Translations under genes and position numbers: made by a program
Assembly (NCBI GenBank): GCA_965226945.1
Contig: OZ245717.1
Location: forward strand, 6,510,001-6,574,000
Origin: SYLG01 sp965226945
GTDB lineage: Bacteria; Planctomycetota; Planctomycetia; Gemmatales; Gemmataceae
DNA length: 64,000 nucleotides
Reading direction: 5' to 3'
The notes under the pieces: generated by a model
Told to the model about the DNA's origin: nothing
Seen by the model: the letters and a program-made list of their open reading frames with translations, nothing else
Database searches by the model: none
Shown: positions 16,987 to 25,611 of the stretch, in pieces
How the letters are laid out: the number at the start of each line of letters is the position of its first letter
Numbering within the stretch: position 1 is the first letter of the stretch

Positions 16987-18531
16987 TTAACCCATGCCGG
17001 CCATGGGCAATACGATCCTGCCCGCGGCCACGGGCGCCGCCGTCGGGGCCTGGGGCAAGGGCTTCGGAGCGGAGCGGTTCGCCTGGGCCCTAACAAGCGG
17101 CGAAAAATCGCCGGCCTTTTCCGTGGTGACGATCGAACCGAACAAGGTGAACGAGGTCGCTTCTTCGATGCGCACCTTGACCAGCGCGCCGGCAAGTCGC
17201 GGCTGTCCATCGAACACCACGATATGGTCATGCATCGACCGGCCGGTCATCTGCGCCGCCTCGTCGGCCTCGGGGTTGATGTCGGCACGATTGGCCTGCT
17301 TGCGTGCCGTCTGACTCATCCCCTCGACAAGGACTTCGACTTCCTTGCCGATCCAGGAGCGGTGCAACATGAGGCTTTGGGCGTTTTGCACCCCAAGCAG
17401 TTCGTTGTTGCGCCGTTTCTTCGTTTCCTCGGGCACATCGTCGGGATATTTGTCAAACGCCCGCGTTCCTTCGCGGGGGCTGTATTTGAAGATGTAGCTG
17501 TTTTTGAACTGAGACCGCTCGGTGATTTCCATCGTTTTGGCAAACGATTCCTCGGTTTCGCCGCAGAAACCGACAATGAAATCGCTGGAAACAGAGGCTT
17601 CCGGGGCGCGTTCGCGAATGCGCTGGCGCATTTCGTCGTACTGGGCGACGGTGTATTGCCGCTTCATCCGCTTGAGCACTTCGTCGCAGCCCGACTGCGC
17701 CGGCACATGGAAATACTTGACGATCTTCGGAAGGTCGCGGACCGCGTCGATCAAGTCATTGGTCATGTCGAGTGGAAAACTCGTGACGAAACGGATCCGG
17801 TCGATTCCCGAGATGGTCGACAGGCTGGTGAGCAAGTCGGACAGCCGGGTCACCCGTCCATCGCCGTGATCGTAGCGGTAACTATTGACCGTCTGGCCAA
17901 GCAGAGTGATTTCGCGGCAACCCTGATCGGCTAGCTGGTAGGCCTCGCTCATGAGGTGAGCGGGATTGCGGCTCTGCTCGGGCCCGCGCGTCGAAGGCAC
18001 GACGCAGTAGGTGCAAAACTTGTCGCAGCCAATTTGGATCCGCAGGTAAGCCTGAAAGGGGGTTGGCCGCATCGACGGTTCACGCACCGGGTCGTAGCTG
18101 ATGAAGCTGGCCTCCACCTCGTGGCGAGAGGCGTCCTTGCGGCCCAAGCTCAGGGCCAACTGGGGCCTGCCGGTTGCCTTGGCCGTCTCGATCAATTCCG
18201 GAACCCTTTCGAGCTGGCCGGTGCCGCAGATCAAATCGACATAGGGGGCGCGTTTAAGAATCTTCTCCTGGTCCTTTTGCGCCATGCAGCCGAGGACGCC
18301 CAGTACCTTTTCCGGGTGCTTTTCCATGTGCGTGCGAATCCGGCCAAGCGCACTGTAGATTTTTTCCTCGGCGTGGGCGCGCACGCTGCAGGTGTTGAAA
18401 AGGATCACCTCGGCGTCGCGCGGCTCGTCGGCCAGACTGAACCCTTTTTGCCGCAAGGCGCCAATGACCAGTTCGCTGTCCAGAACATTCATCTGGCAGC
18501 CGACCGTTTCGATATAAACTTTTCGACTCAT
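16987..18531 (-). CDS. miaB: tRNA-2-methylthio-N6-isopentenyladenosine synthase MiaB
   Basis: 514 residues. The N-terminal UPF0004 domain has its three cluster cysteines (GCQMN near 11, CSVRAHAE near 48, GCMAQK near 82). The radical-SAM cluster CDKFCTYC lies near 168-175. A TRAM domain follows (about 375-450). MiaB methylthiolates i6A37 of tRNAs that read UNN codons, using two 4Fe-4S clusters. The conserved NTCSVRAHAE and PSTRGPEQSR stretches favour MiaB over RimO or MtaB. The last 60 residues are a Pro/Ala-rich extension beyond the usual 440-450 residue length. It lies 94 nt after fmt on the same strand. miaA is not in the window. Confidence 0.95.
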   Translation of the reverse strand: MSRKVYIETVGCQMNVLDSELVIGALRQKGFSLADEPRDAEVILFNTCSVRAHAEEKIYSALGRIRTHMEKHPEKVLGVLGCMAQKDQEKILKRAPYVDLICGTGQLERVPELIETAKATGRPQLALSLGRKDASRHEVEASFISYDPVREPSMRPTPFQAYLRIQIGCDKFCTYCVVPSTRGPEQSRNPAHLMSEAYQLADQGCREITLLGQTVNSYRYDHGDGRVTRLSDLLTSLSTISGIDRIRFVTSFPLDMTNDLIDAVRDLPKIVKYFHVPAQSGCDEVLKRMKRQYTVAQYDEMRQRIRERAPEASVSSDFIVGFCGETEESFAKTMEITERSQFKNSYIFKYSPREGTRAFDKYPDDVPEETKKRRNNELLGVQNAQSLMLHRSWIGKEVEVLVEGMSQTARKQANRADINPEADEAAQMTGRSMHDHIVVFDGQPRLAGALVKVRIEEATSFTLFGSIVTTEKAGDFSPLVRAQANRSAPKPLPQAPTAAPVAAGRIVLPMAGMG

Positions 18532-18625
18532 GAACTTACCCGTTTTTTGCGCCAGCCTTCATTATGGCAGCCACCCCGAACCAAATCGATCCCCAATCTC
18601 ACGGTAGGCCGATATCGTGAGACCA

Positions 18626-19666
18626 TCAGACCGGTTGAACCGTCAGGGGTTGGCCGGAGGTCGTCTGCCCTGGCGGCGGTGGAGCCGGACCGAAACGGTC
18701 TCCATCTCGCAAGGGATTCCCCCGCAAGTAGTCGGCAATACCCATTTTCTTTCTCCCCGCCGGCTGCACTTCGAGCAATCGCAGCGGGCCGTCGGCGCAT
18801 TGCACCCAGAGTTCATCCCGCCGTCCGGCCGGGAGAAAGAGGGTGCCGGGGATTCGCTTTCTTTCGCTTTCACCCGCCAGGGACGATTCTGGCGCGGCTT
18901 CGGCCCTGACGATCTGGATGCGGGCCGGTGCGCCATCGGCGCGGAAGCGATGGGTGAAGGCGGTGGGCCAGGGTTGCATGGCCCGGATGATGCGCAGGAT
19001 CTGGGCGACCGGCTCGCCAAAGGGCAGGTCGCCTTGTTCCTTGCGTATTTTGGGGGCGCGGGTCACCTGACTGGAATCTTGAATCTGACCGCTCACGGCG
19101 CCGGACGCCAGCCGGTTCACCGTTTCGACCGCGAGGTCGGCCGCGATTTTCGCCAGGCGCTCTTCGAGTTCTCCCGTGGTTTCGGCGGGACCGATCGGGG
19201 TCGATTGCATGGCAAGAATCTCTCCGGCATCAAGACCGGCGGTCATGCGAATGACGGTAACCCCGGTTTGGTCATCGCCGGCTAAAATTGCATGAGCAAT
19301 GGGGGAAGCGCCGCGATGCCTGGGCAGGAGCGAAGCGTGCAAATTGATGCTGCCAAGCCTGGGGATTTCGAGCGCTGCCTTCGAAAGGATCTGGCCGTAG
19401 GCCGCAACGACGAGAAGATCGGGCGCAAGCTCCTTTAAAAGTGCAATGCCCGCTGGGGAATTGATGGAATCGGGCTGGTGGATCGCAATCCCTTTTTTGA
19501 GGGCGTGGATTTTGATGCCCATACCCACAAGGCGGCTGGAACCACGCTCTGACGAGCCCGGTTTCTCCGGCTGGGTGATGAGGGCGATGGGAGGGAAGGG
19601 GCCTTCGAGGAGGGCTTCAAGAGCCGGTCCGGCAAAGCTTCCCGTGCCGCAATAAACCACGCGCAT
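18626..19666 (-). CDS. fmt: Methionyl-tRNA formyltransferase
   Basis: 346 residues. The N-terminal formyltransferase domain has the 10-formyl-THF binding and catalytic stretch SINLHASLLPRHRGASPI, then TGVTVIRMTAGLDAGEIL. The C-terminal OB-like domain spans about 215-325. The enzyme formylates Met-tRNA(fMet) for initiation. It begins 5 nt after def ends, a common def-fmt operon in which the formyl group is added and later removed. The C-terminal 25 residues (Pro-rich, ending LTVQPV) go a little beyond the usual 310-315 length. Start ATG 19666 gives MRVVYCGTGSFAGP, the expected first strand. Confidence 0.95.
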   Translation of the reverse strand: MRVVYCGTGSFAGPALEALLEGPFPPIALITQPEKPGSSERGSSRLVGMGIKIHALKKGIAIHQPDSINSPAGIALLKELAPDLLVVAAYGQILSKAALEIPRLGSINLHASLLPRHRGASPIAHAILAGDDQTGVTVIRMTAGLDAGEILAMQSTPIGPAETTGELEERLAKIAADLAVETVNRLASGAVSGQIQDSSQVTRAPKIRKEQGDLPFGEPVAQILRIIRAMQPWPTAFTHRFRADGAPARIQIVRAEAAPESSLAGESERKRIPGTLFLPAGRRDELWVQCADGPLRLLEVQPAGRKKMGIADYLRGNPLRDGDRFGPAPPPPGQTTSGQPLTVQPV

Positions 19667-19671
19667 GAGAT

Positions 19672-20259
19672 TTAAGCCTTGTCGGCAAGGAGGTCCAAAA
19701 GCTGGCCCAGTTCGGCATCCTTGGGAATTTCCCCGCTGGCCTGGGCCTTGCGAAATTCCGCCTCCATCTCGGCGACGCTGGTCTTGGCCGCGATGCGGGC
19801 AACCAGGCCCATCTTGTCGACAAAAAGCACGCCGTTGAGATGGTCGATCTCATGCTGCCAGGCGCGCGCCGCCAGTCCGCTGGCCTCGATCTCGACCGCC
19901 TCGCCCTTGGCGTTGTAGGCATGGACCTTTACCGATTTGGCGCGGCGCACCCGCTGGAACAGGCCGGGAAAACTCAGGCAGCCTTCCGAGTCTTCGATCG
20001 AACCTTTGCGTTCCGCGATTACGGGGTTGATGAAAACTTCTTCCTGGTCTTTTTGTTCCGGGTCGCCGGTGATGTTCATGACGAGGAACTGATGCGGGAT
20101 GGCGACCTGATTGGCGGCCAGCCCCAGGCCGCGAGCCTCGTACATCAATTCGAACATCTTTCCCGTGCTTAAGTGGAATTCCTTGTCGATGGAGGTGAGC
20201 GGCCGCGCCTTGAAGCGCAGGGCAGGGTGAGGGTAGTGAACAATTTTCAACGACTGCAT
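19672..20259 (-). CDS. def: Peptide deformylase
   Basis: 195 residues from ATG 20259 (MQSLKIVHYPHPALR), which has AAGGA upstream; a longer frame starts at 20286. The three family motifs are intact: GLGLAANQVA, EGCLSFPG and QHEIDHLNGVLF, giving the Cys and two His metal ligands and the catalytic Glu. It removes the formyl group from nascent N-terminal methionine. The C terminus carries about 35 extra residues (VAEMEAEFRKAQASGEIPKD) ending in a helix, a common variation. First gene of a def-fmt unit. Confidence 0.95.
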   Translation of the reverse strand: MQSLKIVHYPHPALRFKARPLTSIDKEFHLSTGKMFELMYEARGLGLAANQVAIPHQFLVMNITGDPEQKDQEEVFINPVIAERKGSIEDSEGCLSFPGLFQRVRRAKSVKVHAYNAKGEAVEIEASGLAARAWQHEIDHLNGVLFVDKMGLVARIAAKTSVAEMEAEFRKAQASGEIPKDAELGQLLDLLADKA

Positions 20260-20476
20260 CGATAGAAATCCTTGGGAAGTCCTCATTTTAACTCGAATAG
20301 TTGCTGGGCGGGAGTTCCCGCATCAGGAAATTTGCTCGGATCGGAGAGTTTTCGGCCGGCACCGTCAGGATTGGGGCTCCGCTATCCACCGGAATGAATC
20401 GTTCAAAACGGGGCGAAGCCAGGGCTCTGGGCGGGGAAAAGCCGCAAGAACCGGGCCGGACGAAGCTGGGGCATAG

Positions 20477-20513
20477 AAAACAAAAACCCCGGCCGTGGCG
20501 AGCGGCCGGGGTT
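20477..20513 (-). terminator. Rho-independent terminator after the DUF1080 gene
   Basis: On the minus strand AACCCCGGCCG (20513-20503) pairs with CGGCCGGGGTT (20495-20485) around a 7-nt loop, and the run continues as T-rich sequence to 20477. It lies about 30 nt after the stop at 20542. The loop-closing stem is perfect over 11 bp. Confidence 0.85.
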
Positions 20514-20541
20514 GATTCATCAACCCACGCGATGCGGGTTA

Positions 20542-21507
20542 TTACTTGGTTTCCACCAGCCAAATATTGCGGTAGGCCACCTTGTCGCCGTGGTTTTGGA
20601 AGTGGAACGGGCCAGGAGCCGCCGATTCCTTCGGATCGGCGCCTGGGGAAACGCCCTTCAGCACCAGTTTGTCGTGGATGGTCACGCCGTTGTGCTTGAC
20701 CGTAAGGACGGCGTCGGCGGTTTTTTTGCCTTCCGCATCGAACTTGGCGGCGGTGAAATCGATGTCGTAGGTCTGCCAGACGAGCGGGGGCAGGGCCATG
20801 TTGACCGAGGGCTTGGCCGCCTTGTAAATGCCGCCGCATTCGTTGTCTTCGCCGCTAAGTCCAAAAGAATCCAAAACTTGCAGTTCGTAACGGTTCTGAA
20901 TGTAGACCCCTGAGTTGCCGCGACCCTGGCCGCGCGATTCGGGCATATAGGGTGTGCGGAATTCGATGTGCGCCTTGAAGTCGCCGAACTTCTTCTTGGT
21001 GGTCACACCCACGCCGAGCAGATCGCCTTCGGTGAGGTTCGCGGGGGTCCATTCGTCGGCCGACTTGCCATCGAACAGGATCACTGCGCCCTCAGGCGCT
21101 TTGGCGCCCAGGGTTGGGCTCTTGCGATTGACCTTCGGAAGTTTGCCGGTGTGGCCGCCCTTGGTGACGACGATCGCTTCGGGAGTGATGGCGGCTTCGA
21201 TGTTGTTGAAGTCGATGGTCGCTTTTTCTGCACCTTCGACGAGCTTGGCGGTACCGGGGCGAGGATCGGAGCCGTCATGGCCATCGCCGGGAAGACCGCC
21301 GAGGAACGCCTTGAACGAGAAGGCGCCTTTTCCTTCGGAAATGACCTGCACACCCAGCTTGAGGGCGCTGCCATCATTATTCTTTAGCTCACCGGCATAT
21401 TCTCCTTGAAGGGCGTATTCGACGCCGGCCTTGGCCGGATCCGTGAAAACCGGCGCCTTGTCGGCCGCAACGGCCAAGAGCATGCCGGACAGGAAAAAGG
21501 AAACCAT
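20542..21507 (-). CDS. Exported DUF1080 (3-keto-disaccharide hydrolase-like) protein
   Basis: 321 residues with an N-terminal signal peptide (MVSFFLSGMLLAVAADKAP). The C-terminal half is the DUF1080 domain: VILFDGKSADEWT, then RGNSGVYIQNRYELQVLDSFG near 215-235, and the end ANY-type AYRNIWLVE. The fold is a concanavalin-like beta-sandwich. DUF1080 proteins are greatly expanded in planctomycetes, and some members hydrolyse 3-keto-glycosides. The first 130 residues form a separate beta-rich region (YALQGEYAGELKNNDGS) of no clear family. A terminator follows. Probably periplasmic; the substrate is not predictable. Confidence 0.85.
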   Translation of the reverse strand: MVSFFLSGMLLAVAADKAPVFTDPAKAGVEYALQGEYAGELKNNDGSALKLGVQVISEGKGAFSFKAFLGGLPGDGHDGSDPRPGTAKLVEGAEKATIDFNNIEAAITPEAIVVTKGGHTGKLPKVNRKSPTLGAKAPEGAVILFDGKSADEWTPANLTEGDLLGVGVTTKKKFGDFKAHIEFRTPYMPESRGQGRGNSGVYIQNRYELQVLDSFGLSGEDNECGGIYKAAKPSVNMALPPLVWQTYDIDFTAAKFDAEGKKTADAVLTVKHNGVTIHDKLVLKGVSPGADPKESAAPGPFHFQNHGDKVAYRNIWLVETK

Positions 21508-21724
21508 GAGGCTATCTCCAGCGAATGAAGCAAGGGAAAGGCTGCAATTCCAAAGGAAATCCTAGGTAAAACGCTCGATTTCAACGAGAGGAGCCATTTC
21601 ATACCCGTGCCCGGAAGAAATGGCTTGCGCATTCGCCCGGGCCTGCTAGGATAGGATTTCTTACAATGGTTGGGACGAAAAGGTCGGCATGGGGCCGGCT
21701 TTTGGAGGAATACGGGAGCCGATT

Positions 21725-21991
21725 GTGATCACCAAGGAGCGGAAGACGGAAATTGCTACGAAATTTGGTCGCTCGACTGGCGATACAGGTTCCCCTGAAG
21801 TGCAGATTGCCCTGCAAACGGCGCGGATCAACGAGCTTCATGAACACATGAAGCTACACAAGAAGGACCACTCAAGCCGTCGTGGTCTTCTTCAGTTGGT
21901 CAGCCGTCGTTCTGGACTGCTTGGTTACCTGAAAAAGCACAATCGCGACCGTTATCTTGCGGTGGTTTCTCAACTGGGCTTGCGCAAGTAG
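21725..21991 (+). CDS. rpsO: 30S ribosomal protein S15
   Basis: 88 residues from GTG 21725, which restores the standard S15 N terminus (ITKERKTEIATKFGR) and has GGGAG about six nt upstream. A frame opening at 21689 would add 12 unrelated residues. Family motifs: GDTGSPEVQIALQTARI, then HKKDHSSRRGLLQLVSRRSGLLGYLK. S15 binds 16S rRNA early in 30S assembly. pnp follows on the same strand 197 nt later, the conserved rpsO-pnp arrangement of many bacteria. Confidence 0.97.
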   Translation: MITKERKTEIATKFGRSTGDTGSPEVQIALQTARINELHEHMKLHKKDHSSRRGLLQLVSRRSGLLGYLKKHNRDRYLAVVSQLGLRK

Positions 21992-22107
21992 CACGCGTCC
22001 GGCTTTTTCGGAGATTGGCTAGTTCCGCTAGGTTCTTGCGCCTTTCCCCTCATGTACGCCGGGCGAATTCTTCGTCCCTGGCGCGTATAAAAACCCAACC
22101 TGATAAG

Positions 22108-22156
22108 ACCCGTGGCGGCACGTTTTCCCCTAGATGGAGAATTTGCCGCGGCGGGT
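22108..22156 (+). promoter_or_regulatory. Stem-loop in the rpsO-pnp intergenic leader
   Basis: ACCCGTGGCGGCA (22108-22120) can pair with TGCCGCGGCGGGT (22144-22156): 12 of 13 positions, counting one G-U, with a 23-nt loop. It ends about 17 nt before the pnp ribosome binding site (CAGGAG near 22173). In E. coli a leader hairpin before pnp is cut by RNase III and lets PNPase repress itself. The position here suggests a similar device, but this is inference. Confidence 0.5.
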
Positions 22157-22188
22157 GAGCGTTGCAATTTATCAGGAGTCGAAGCGGA

Positions 22189-24693
22189 ATGATCATCCAT
22201 AAACTCGAAGTACCTATCGGAACCGGCACCCTCACCCTCGAAACTGGAAAGTTGGCAAAACAGGCGCACGGCGCCGTGGTGGTGGGTTTTGGCGAGACCT
22301 TGACCCTCTCGACCTGTGTCGAAGGCCACGAAGATCCCAAGCGCGATTTTTTCCCCCTGGTCGTCGATTATCGCGAGAAAACGTACTCCGCGGGGCGTTT
22401 CCCCGGCGGCTACATCAAGCGCGAAACTCGCCCCACCACCAAGGAAACCCTGACCTCCCGCTTGATCGACCGGCCGATCCGGCCGCTCTTCCCAAGCAAC
22501 TATATGCGGGAAGTGCAGATCATGGTGAGCACTCTCGCCGCCGACCGCCAAAACGATCCTGACATTCTCGGCATGATCGGCGCCAGCGCGGCCTTGCACA
22601 TCAGCCACCTTCCTTTTCTCAAGCCGACCGCGGCCATGCGCATTGGCAGGGTCAACGGCCAGCTCATCCCCTTGCCGACTCAAGAACAACTTGAGCAAAG
22701 CGATCTCGACCTGATCGTTGCGGGCACCAAGAACGAAGTCACGATGATCGAAGGGTTCGCGCGCGAAATCCCGGAAGATCAGATGCTGCAAGCGATTGTC
22801 TATGCTCAGAGCCTCATCACTCGCATTGTCGAAGCGATCGAAAAGTTCCGCGAAGTTGCCGGCCTTCCGGCCAAGGTCTACCCGGCCGAGCCTGCGGTCA
22901 ATCCGCTCATCGAGATTTTAAAAACCAAGTTCTACGACGAGTTCACCAAGGCCAAGATCACCGCGGGCAAGGCGGAACGGGCCGCCGCGGTGAAAGTCGT
23001 GAAAGACAAGATCAAGGCCGAGTTTTTGGGTGAAGGCAAGCAACCGGTTTACACCCCGGGTCAAGTCGATGGCGCCCTGTCCTGGTTGGAAGAGCGGGTC
23101 GTGCGCGATCAAATCCTGGGCGGCAAGCGGATCGACGGCCGCGCCATGGATGAAATTCGCCCGATTCACTGCGAAGCCGGCCTGTTGCCGCGCGTTCATG
23201 GATCGGCGCTCTTCCAGCGGGGTGAAACCCAGGCGCTGGTTACCGTCACCCTGGGCACCTCGTCCGATGAGCAATCGGTCGAAGGTCTGGGCGGCGAGTT
23301 TTCCAAGAAGTTCATGCTCGATTACAACTTCCCTCCGTTCAGCGTCGGCGAATGCAAGCCGATCCGCGCACCCGGCCGCCGTGAAATCGGTCACGGCGCC
23401 CTCGCGGAACGCAGCTTGAAACCCGTGCTGCCCCAGGTCGCCGAGTTTCCCTACACGATTCGTCTCGTTTCCGACATTCTCGAATCGAACGGATCGTCGA
23501 GCATGGCCAGCGTTTGCGGTGGAACGCTTGCGCTCATGGACAGCGGCGTACCGATCTCCAACCCCGTTGCGGGCATTTCGGTTGGCCTTTGCAAGGAATC
23601 GGACAAGTTCATCCTCCTCACCGACATCCAGGGCGATGAAGACCACTACTGCGACATGGATTTCAAGGTTGCGGGCACCGGCGTCGGCATCACCGGCATT
23701 CAGCTGGATTTGAAGGTCGATGGCATCAGCGAAGAGATCATCAAGGCAACTCTCGATCAGGCGCGCGTTGGCCGCCGCCAGATCCTCAAGCAGATGCTCG
23801 CCGTATTGCGCCAGCCGCGCGAAGAAATTTCGACGCACGCACCCCGTTTGCTCACCGTGCAGATCAATCCCGAAAAGATCGGGGCACTCATTGGTCCCGG
23901 CGGCAAGAACATCAAGGGGATTCAGGAATCGACCGGCGCCAAGATCGACATCGAAGACGATGGCACGGTTTACATCAGCCATGTCGAAGCGGCAGGCGCC
24001 GAAGCCGCAAGGCGCCGCGTCGAGGCCATCACCGAAGAAATCAAGGTCGGCAAGACCTACGAAGGCAAAATCACCTCGATCAAGGAATTCGGCGCCTTTG
24101 TCGAAATCGCTCCGGGCCGCGACGGCCTTTGCCACATCTCCGAACTCGACGATCGCTACATCGAGCGCGTCGATGAAGTTTGCAAGATTGGCGACGTCCT
24201 GCAAGTGCGCGTCATCGGCATCGATGAGCACGACCGCGTGAAACTCTCGCGCAAGGTGATCCTGCGCGAACTGGCGGGCAAGCCGCCCGAAGCGCCCCGT
24301 GAAGATCATCGCAGCGGCGGTGGCGACCGTGGAGGCCGAGGCGGCGATCACCGTGGCGGCGGAAGGGGCGGCGACCGTGGCGGCCGCGGCGAGCATCGCG
24401 GCGGCGGCCGTGGCGAAGACCGCGGGCCTCGTGAAGATCGCGGCGGCGATCGTGGACCCCCTCGCGAAGATCGCGGTGGCGACCGTGGACCCCGTGAAGA
24501 TCGCGGTGGTGATCGTGGACCTCGCGAAGATCGCGCACCTCGTGGTGAAGATCGCGCACCTCGTGGTGAAGACCGCGGCCCCCGTGAAGAACGTGCTCCT
24601 CGCGGAGAAGAACGCGCCCCCCGCGAAGAGCGGGCGCCTCGTGAAGATCGTGGCGGCGACCGGCCTCCCGCCGACGCCGCGCGCAACGGCTAG
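22189..24693 (+). CDS. pnp: Polyribonucleotide nucleotidyltransferase with long charged repeat tail
   Basis: 834 residues from ATG 22189 (MIIHKLEVPIG), with CAGGAG upstream. Order: RNase PH-like domain 1 (FFPLVVDYREKTYSAGRFPGG), a helical domain, RNase PH-like domain 2 with the acidic active-site stretch GDEDHYCDMDFKVAG, a KH domain (IGALIGPGGKNIKGI) and an S1 domain (GKITSIKEFGAFVEIAPGRDGL) ending near residue 700. PNPase degrades RNA 3' to 5' using phosphate. Typical PNPase stops near 700 residues. This one continues for about 130 residues of Arg/Gly/Asp/Glu repeats (GDRGPREDRG-like, then APREER-like units). Such tails resemble RNA-binding RGG boxes but with balanced charge. A terminator follows the stop. 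Confidence 0.96.
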   Translation: MIIHKLEVPIGTGTLTLETGKLAKQAHGAVVVGFGETLTLSTCVEGHEDPKRDFFPLVVDYREKTYSAGRFPGGYIKRETRPTTKETLTSRLIDRPIRPLFPSNYMREVQIMVSTLAADRQNDPDILGMIGASAALHISHLPFLKPTAAMRIGRVNGQLIPLPTQEQLEQSDLDLIVAGTKNEVTMIEGFAREIPEDQMLQAIVYAQSLITRIVEAIEKFREVAGLPAKVYPAEPAVNPLIEILKTKFYDEFTKAKITAGKAERAAAVKVVKDKIKAEFLGEGKQPVYTPGQVDGALSWLEERVVRDQILGGKRIDGRAMDEIRPIHCEAGLLPRVHGSALFQRGETQALVTVTLGTSSDEQSVEGLGGEFSKKFMLDYNFPPFSVGECKPIRAPGRREIGHGALAERSLKPVLPQVAEFPYTIRLVSDILESNGSSSMASVCGGTLALMDSGVPISNPVAGISVGLCKESDKFILLTDIQGDEDHYCDMDFKVAGTGVGITGIQLDLKVDGISEEIIKATLDQARVGRRQILKQMLAVLRQPREEISTHAPRLLTVQINPEKIGALIGPGGKNIKGIQESTGAKIDIEDDGTVYISHVEAAGAEAARRRVEAITEEIKVGKTYEGKITSIKEFGAFVEIAPGRDGLCHISELDDRYIERVDEVCKIGDVLQVRVIGIDEHDRVKLSRKVILRELAGKPPEAPREDHRSGGGDRGGRGGDHRGGGRGGDRGGRGEHRGGGRGEDRGPREDRGGDRGPPREDRGGDRGPREDRGGDRGPREDRAPRGEDRAPRGEDRGPREERAPRGEERAPREERAPREDRGGDRPPADAARNG
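24300..24690 (+). repeat. In-frame degenerate tandem repeats encoding the PNPase tail
   Basis: Imperfect units of about 30 nt (coding GDRGPREDRG) give way to units of about 21 nt (coding APRGEDR or APREERA). The units keep frame and encode Arg, Gly, Asp, Glu and Pro almost exclusively. The repetition leaves several other frames open on both strands; those are by-products. Confidence 0.85.
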
Positions 24694-24707
24694 TCCCTAA
24701 ACCAGGC

Positions 24708-24747
24708 GGGTCCCCGGATTCGTAAGATCCGGGGGCCCGTTCTCTTT
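24708..24747 (+). terminator. Rho-independent terminator after pnp
   Basis: GGGTCCCCGGAT (24708-24719) pairs with ATCCGGGGGCCC (24727-24738), a 12-bp stem with one G-U and a 7-nt loop, followed by GTTCTCTTT. It lies 15 nt after the pnp stop. Confidence 0.8.
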
Positions 24748-24855
24748 GAATCCGAGCTTTTTTCCTCTGTCTCGTCACTCTCACTTGTATAAGCTGCCAA
24801 TCAGCGCGGGCTCCCGCGGACCAGGCCACTTGGCCGTCGGTTTTCCTTGCCACGG

Positions 24856-25611
24856 ATGAATCCCATGCTCTCAGATTCCGACATCGAGTTGGCGGAGCTG
24901 GCGGGCGCCTTCATCCATGAACTGAAAAATCACATTTCGACTTTGAACCTCAATTTGCAGATTCTCGCCGAGGAATTTGCCGAGCCGGGCAATCCGCGCG
25001 AGCGCCGTGTGCTCGATCGCATTCAACGCCTTCAGGGTGAATGCAACCGCCTCGTGGATGTCTCCAACGACTTCAACCGTTTCGCCCGTCTGCAAAATTT
25101 GGAATCCCACCCGACGCGGCTCGAGCCCGTGCTCGAACAGATCCTCGATTTCTTCAATCCGACCGCCCGCGCCAACAACATCCAGGTTCACTGCTATTTC
25201 TCAAGTGATTCTCCGCGGGTGCGGCTCGACTCCGATGTCTTCAAGCAAGCCATCTTGAACCTCTTGCTCAACGCGATGCAGGCGATGCCCGCGGGCGGCG
25301 AAATCACCTTGCAAACCAGCCTCGAAGATGGCCGGCTTGTGCTACGCATCATCGACAACGGTCAGGGAATGCAGCCGGATATTGCCGAAAGGGTTTTCAA
25401 GCCTTATTACACAACGAAGCCTGGTGGCAGCGGCCTGGGCCTGGCGACCACGCGCAAGATCATTGAAGCCCATCACGGCACCATTTCGGTCGCGTCGGAG
25501 CCGATGAGGGGTACCTGTTTCACGATCAATCTACCCGTGTACGAAGTGGGTTCGGAACGAGTGCAGGAACCGACCGAGGAGCCGATTCATGTCAACAAGC
25601 ACGTCCCTTGA
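24856..25611 (+). CDS. Sensor-less histidine kinase (HisKA + HATPase_c)
   Basis: 251 residues from ATG 24856. The phosphoacceptor His sits in FIHELKNHISTLNLNLQIL (about residues 20-38). The N box is NLLLNAMQAMPAGG, the G1 box DNGQGM, the F box VFKPYYTTK and the G2 box GGSGLGLATT, so the catalytic domain is complete. No sensor, PAS or membrane segment precedes the His domain, so it is a soluble kinase that would need a partner for input. The HELKN-type H box is like NtrB/AtoS-class kinases, which often control sigma-54 regulators. No response regulator is adjacent. The next gene starts 23 nt before this one ends, which implies translational coupling to an aminotransferase. Confidence 0.9.
   Translation: MNPMLSDSDIELAELAGAFIHELKNHISTLNLNLQILAEEFAEPGNPRERRVLDRIQRLQGECNRLVDVSNDFNRFARLQNLESHPTRLEPVLEQILDFFNPTARANNIQVHCYFSSDSPRVRLDSDVFKQAILNLLLNAMQAMPAGGEITLQTSLEDGRLVLRIIDNGQGMQPDIAERVFKPYYTTKPGGSGLGLATTRKIIEAHHGTISVASEPMRGTCFTINLPVYEVGSERVQEPTEEPIHVNKHVP

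Noticed and set aside
20288..20839. 183-residue minus-strand frame between def and the DUF1080 gene
   Set aside because: It overlaps the DUF1080 gene and a terminator, and its composition is unlike the neighbouring proteins.
22918..24396. 492-residue open frame antisense to pnp
   Set aside because: The sense product is unmistakable PNPase; the antisense frame has no motif or ribosome binding site.
24299..24700. Alternative plus-strand and minus-strand frames over the pnp tail
   Set aside because: The tandem repeats lack stops in several frames; only the pnp frame continues a known domain.
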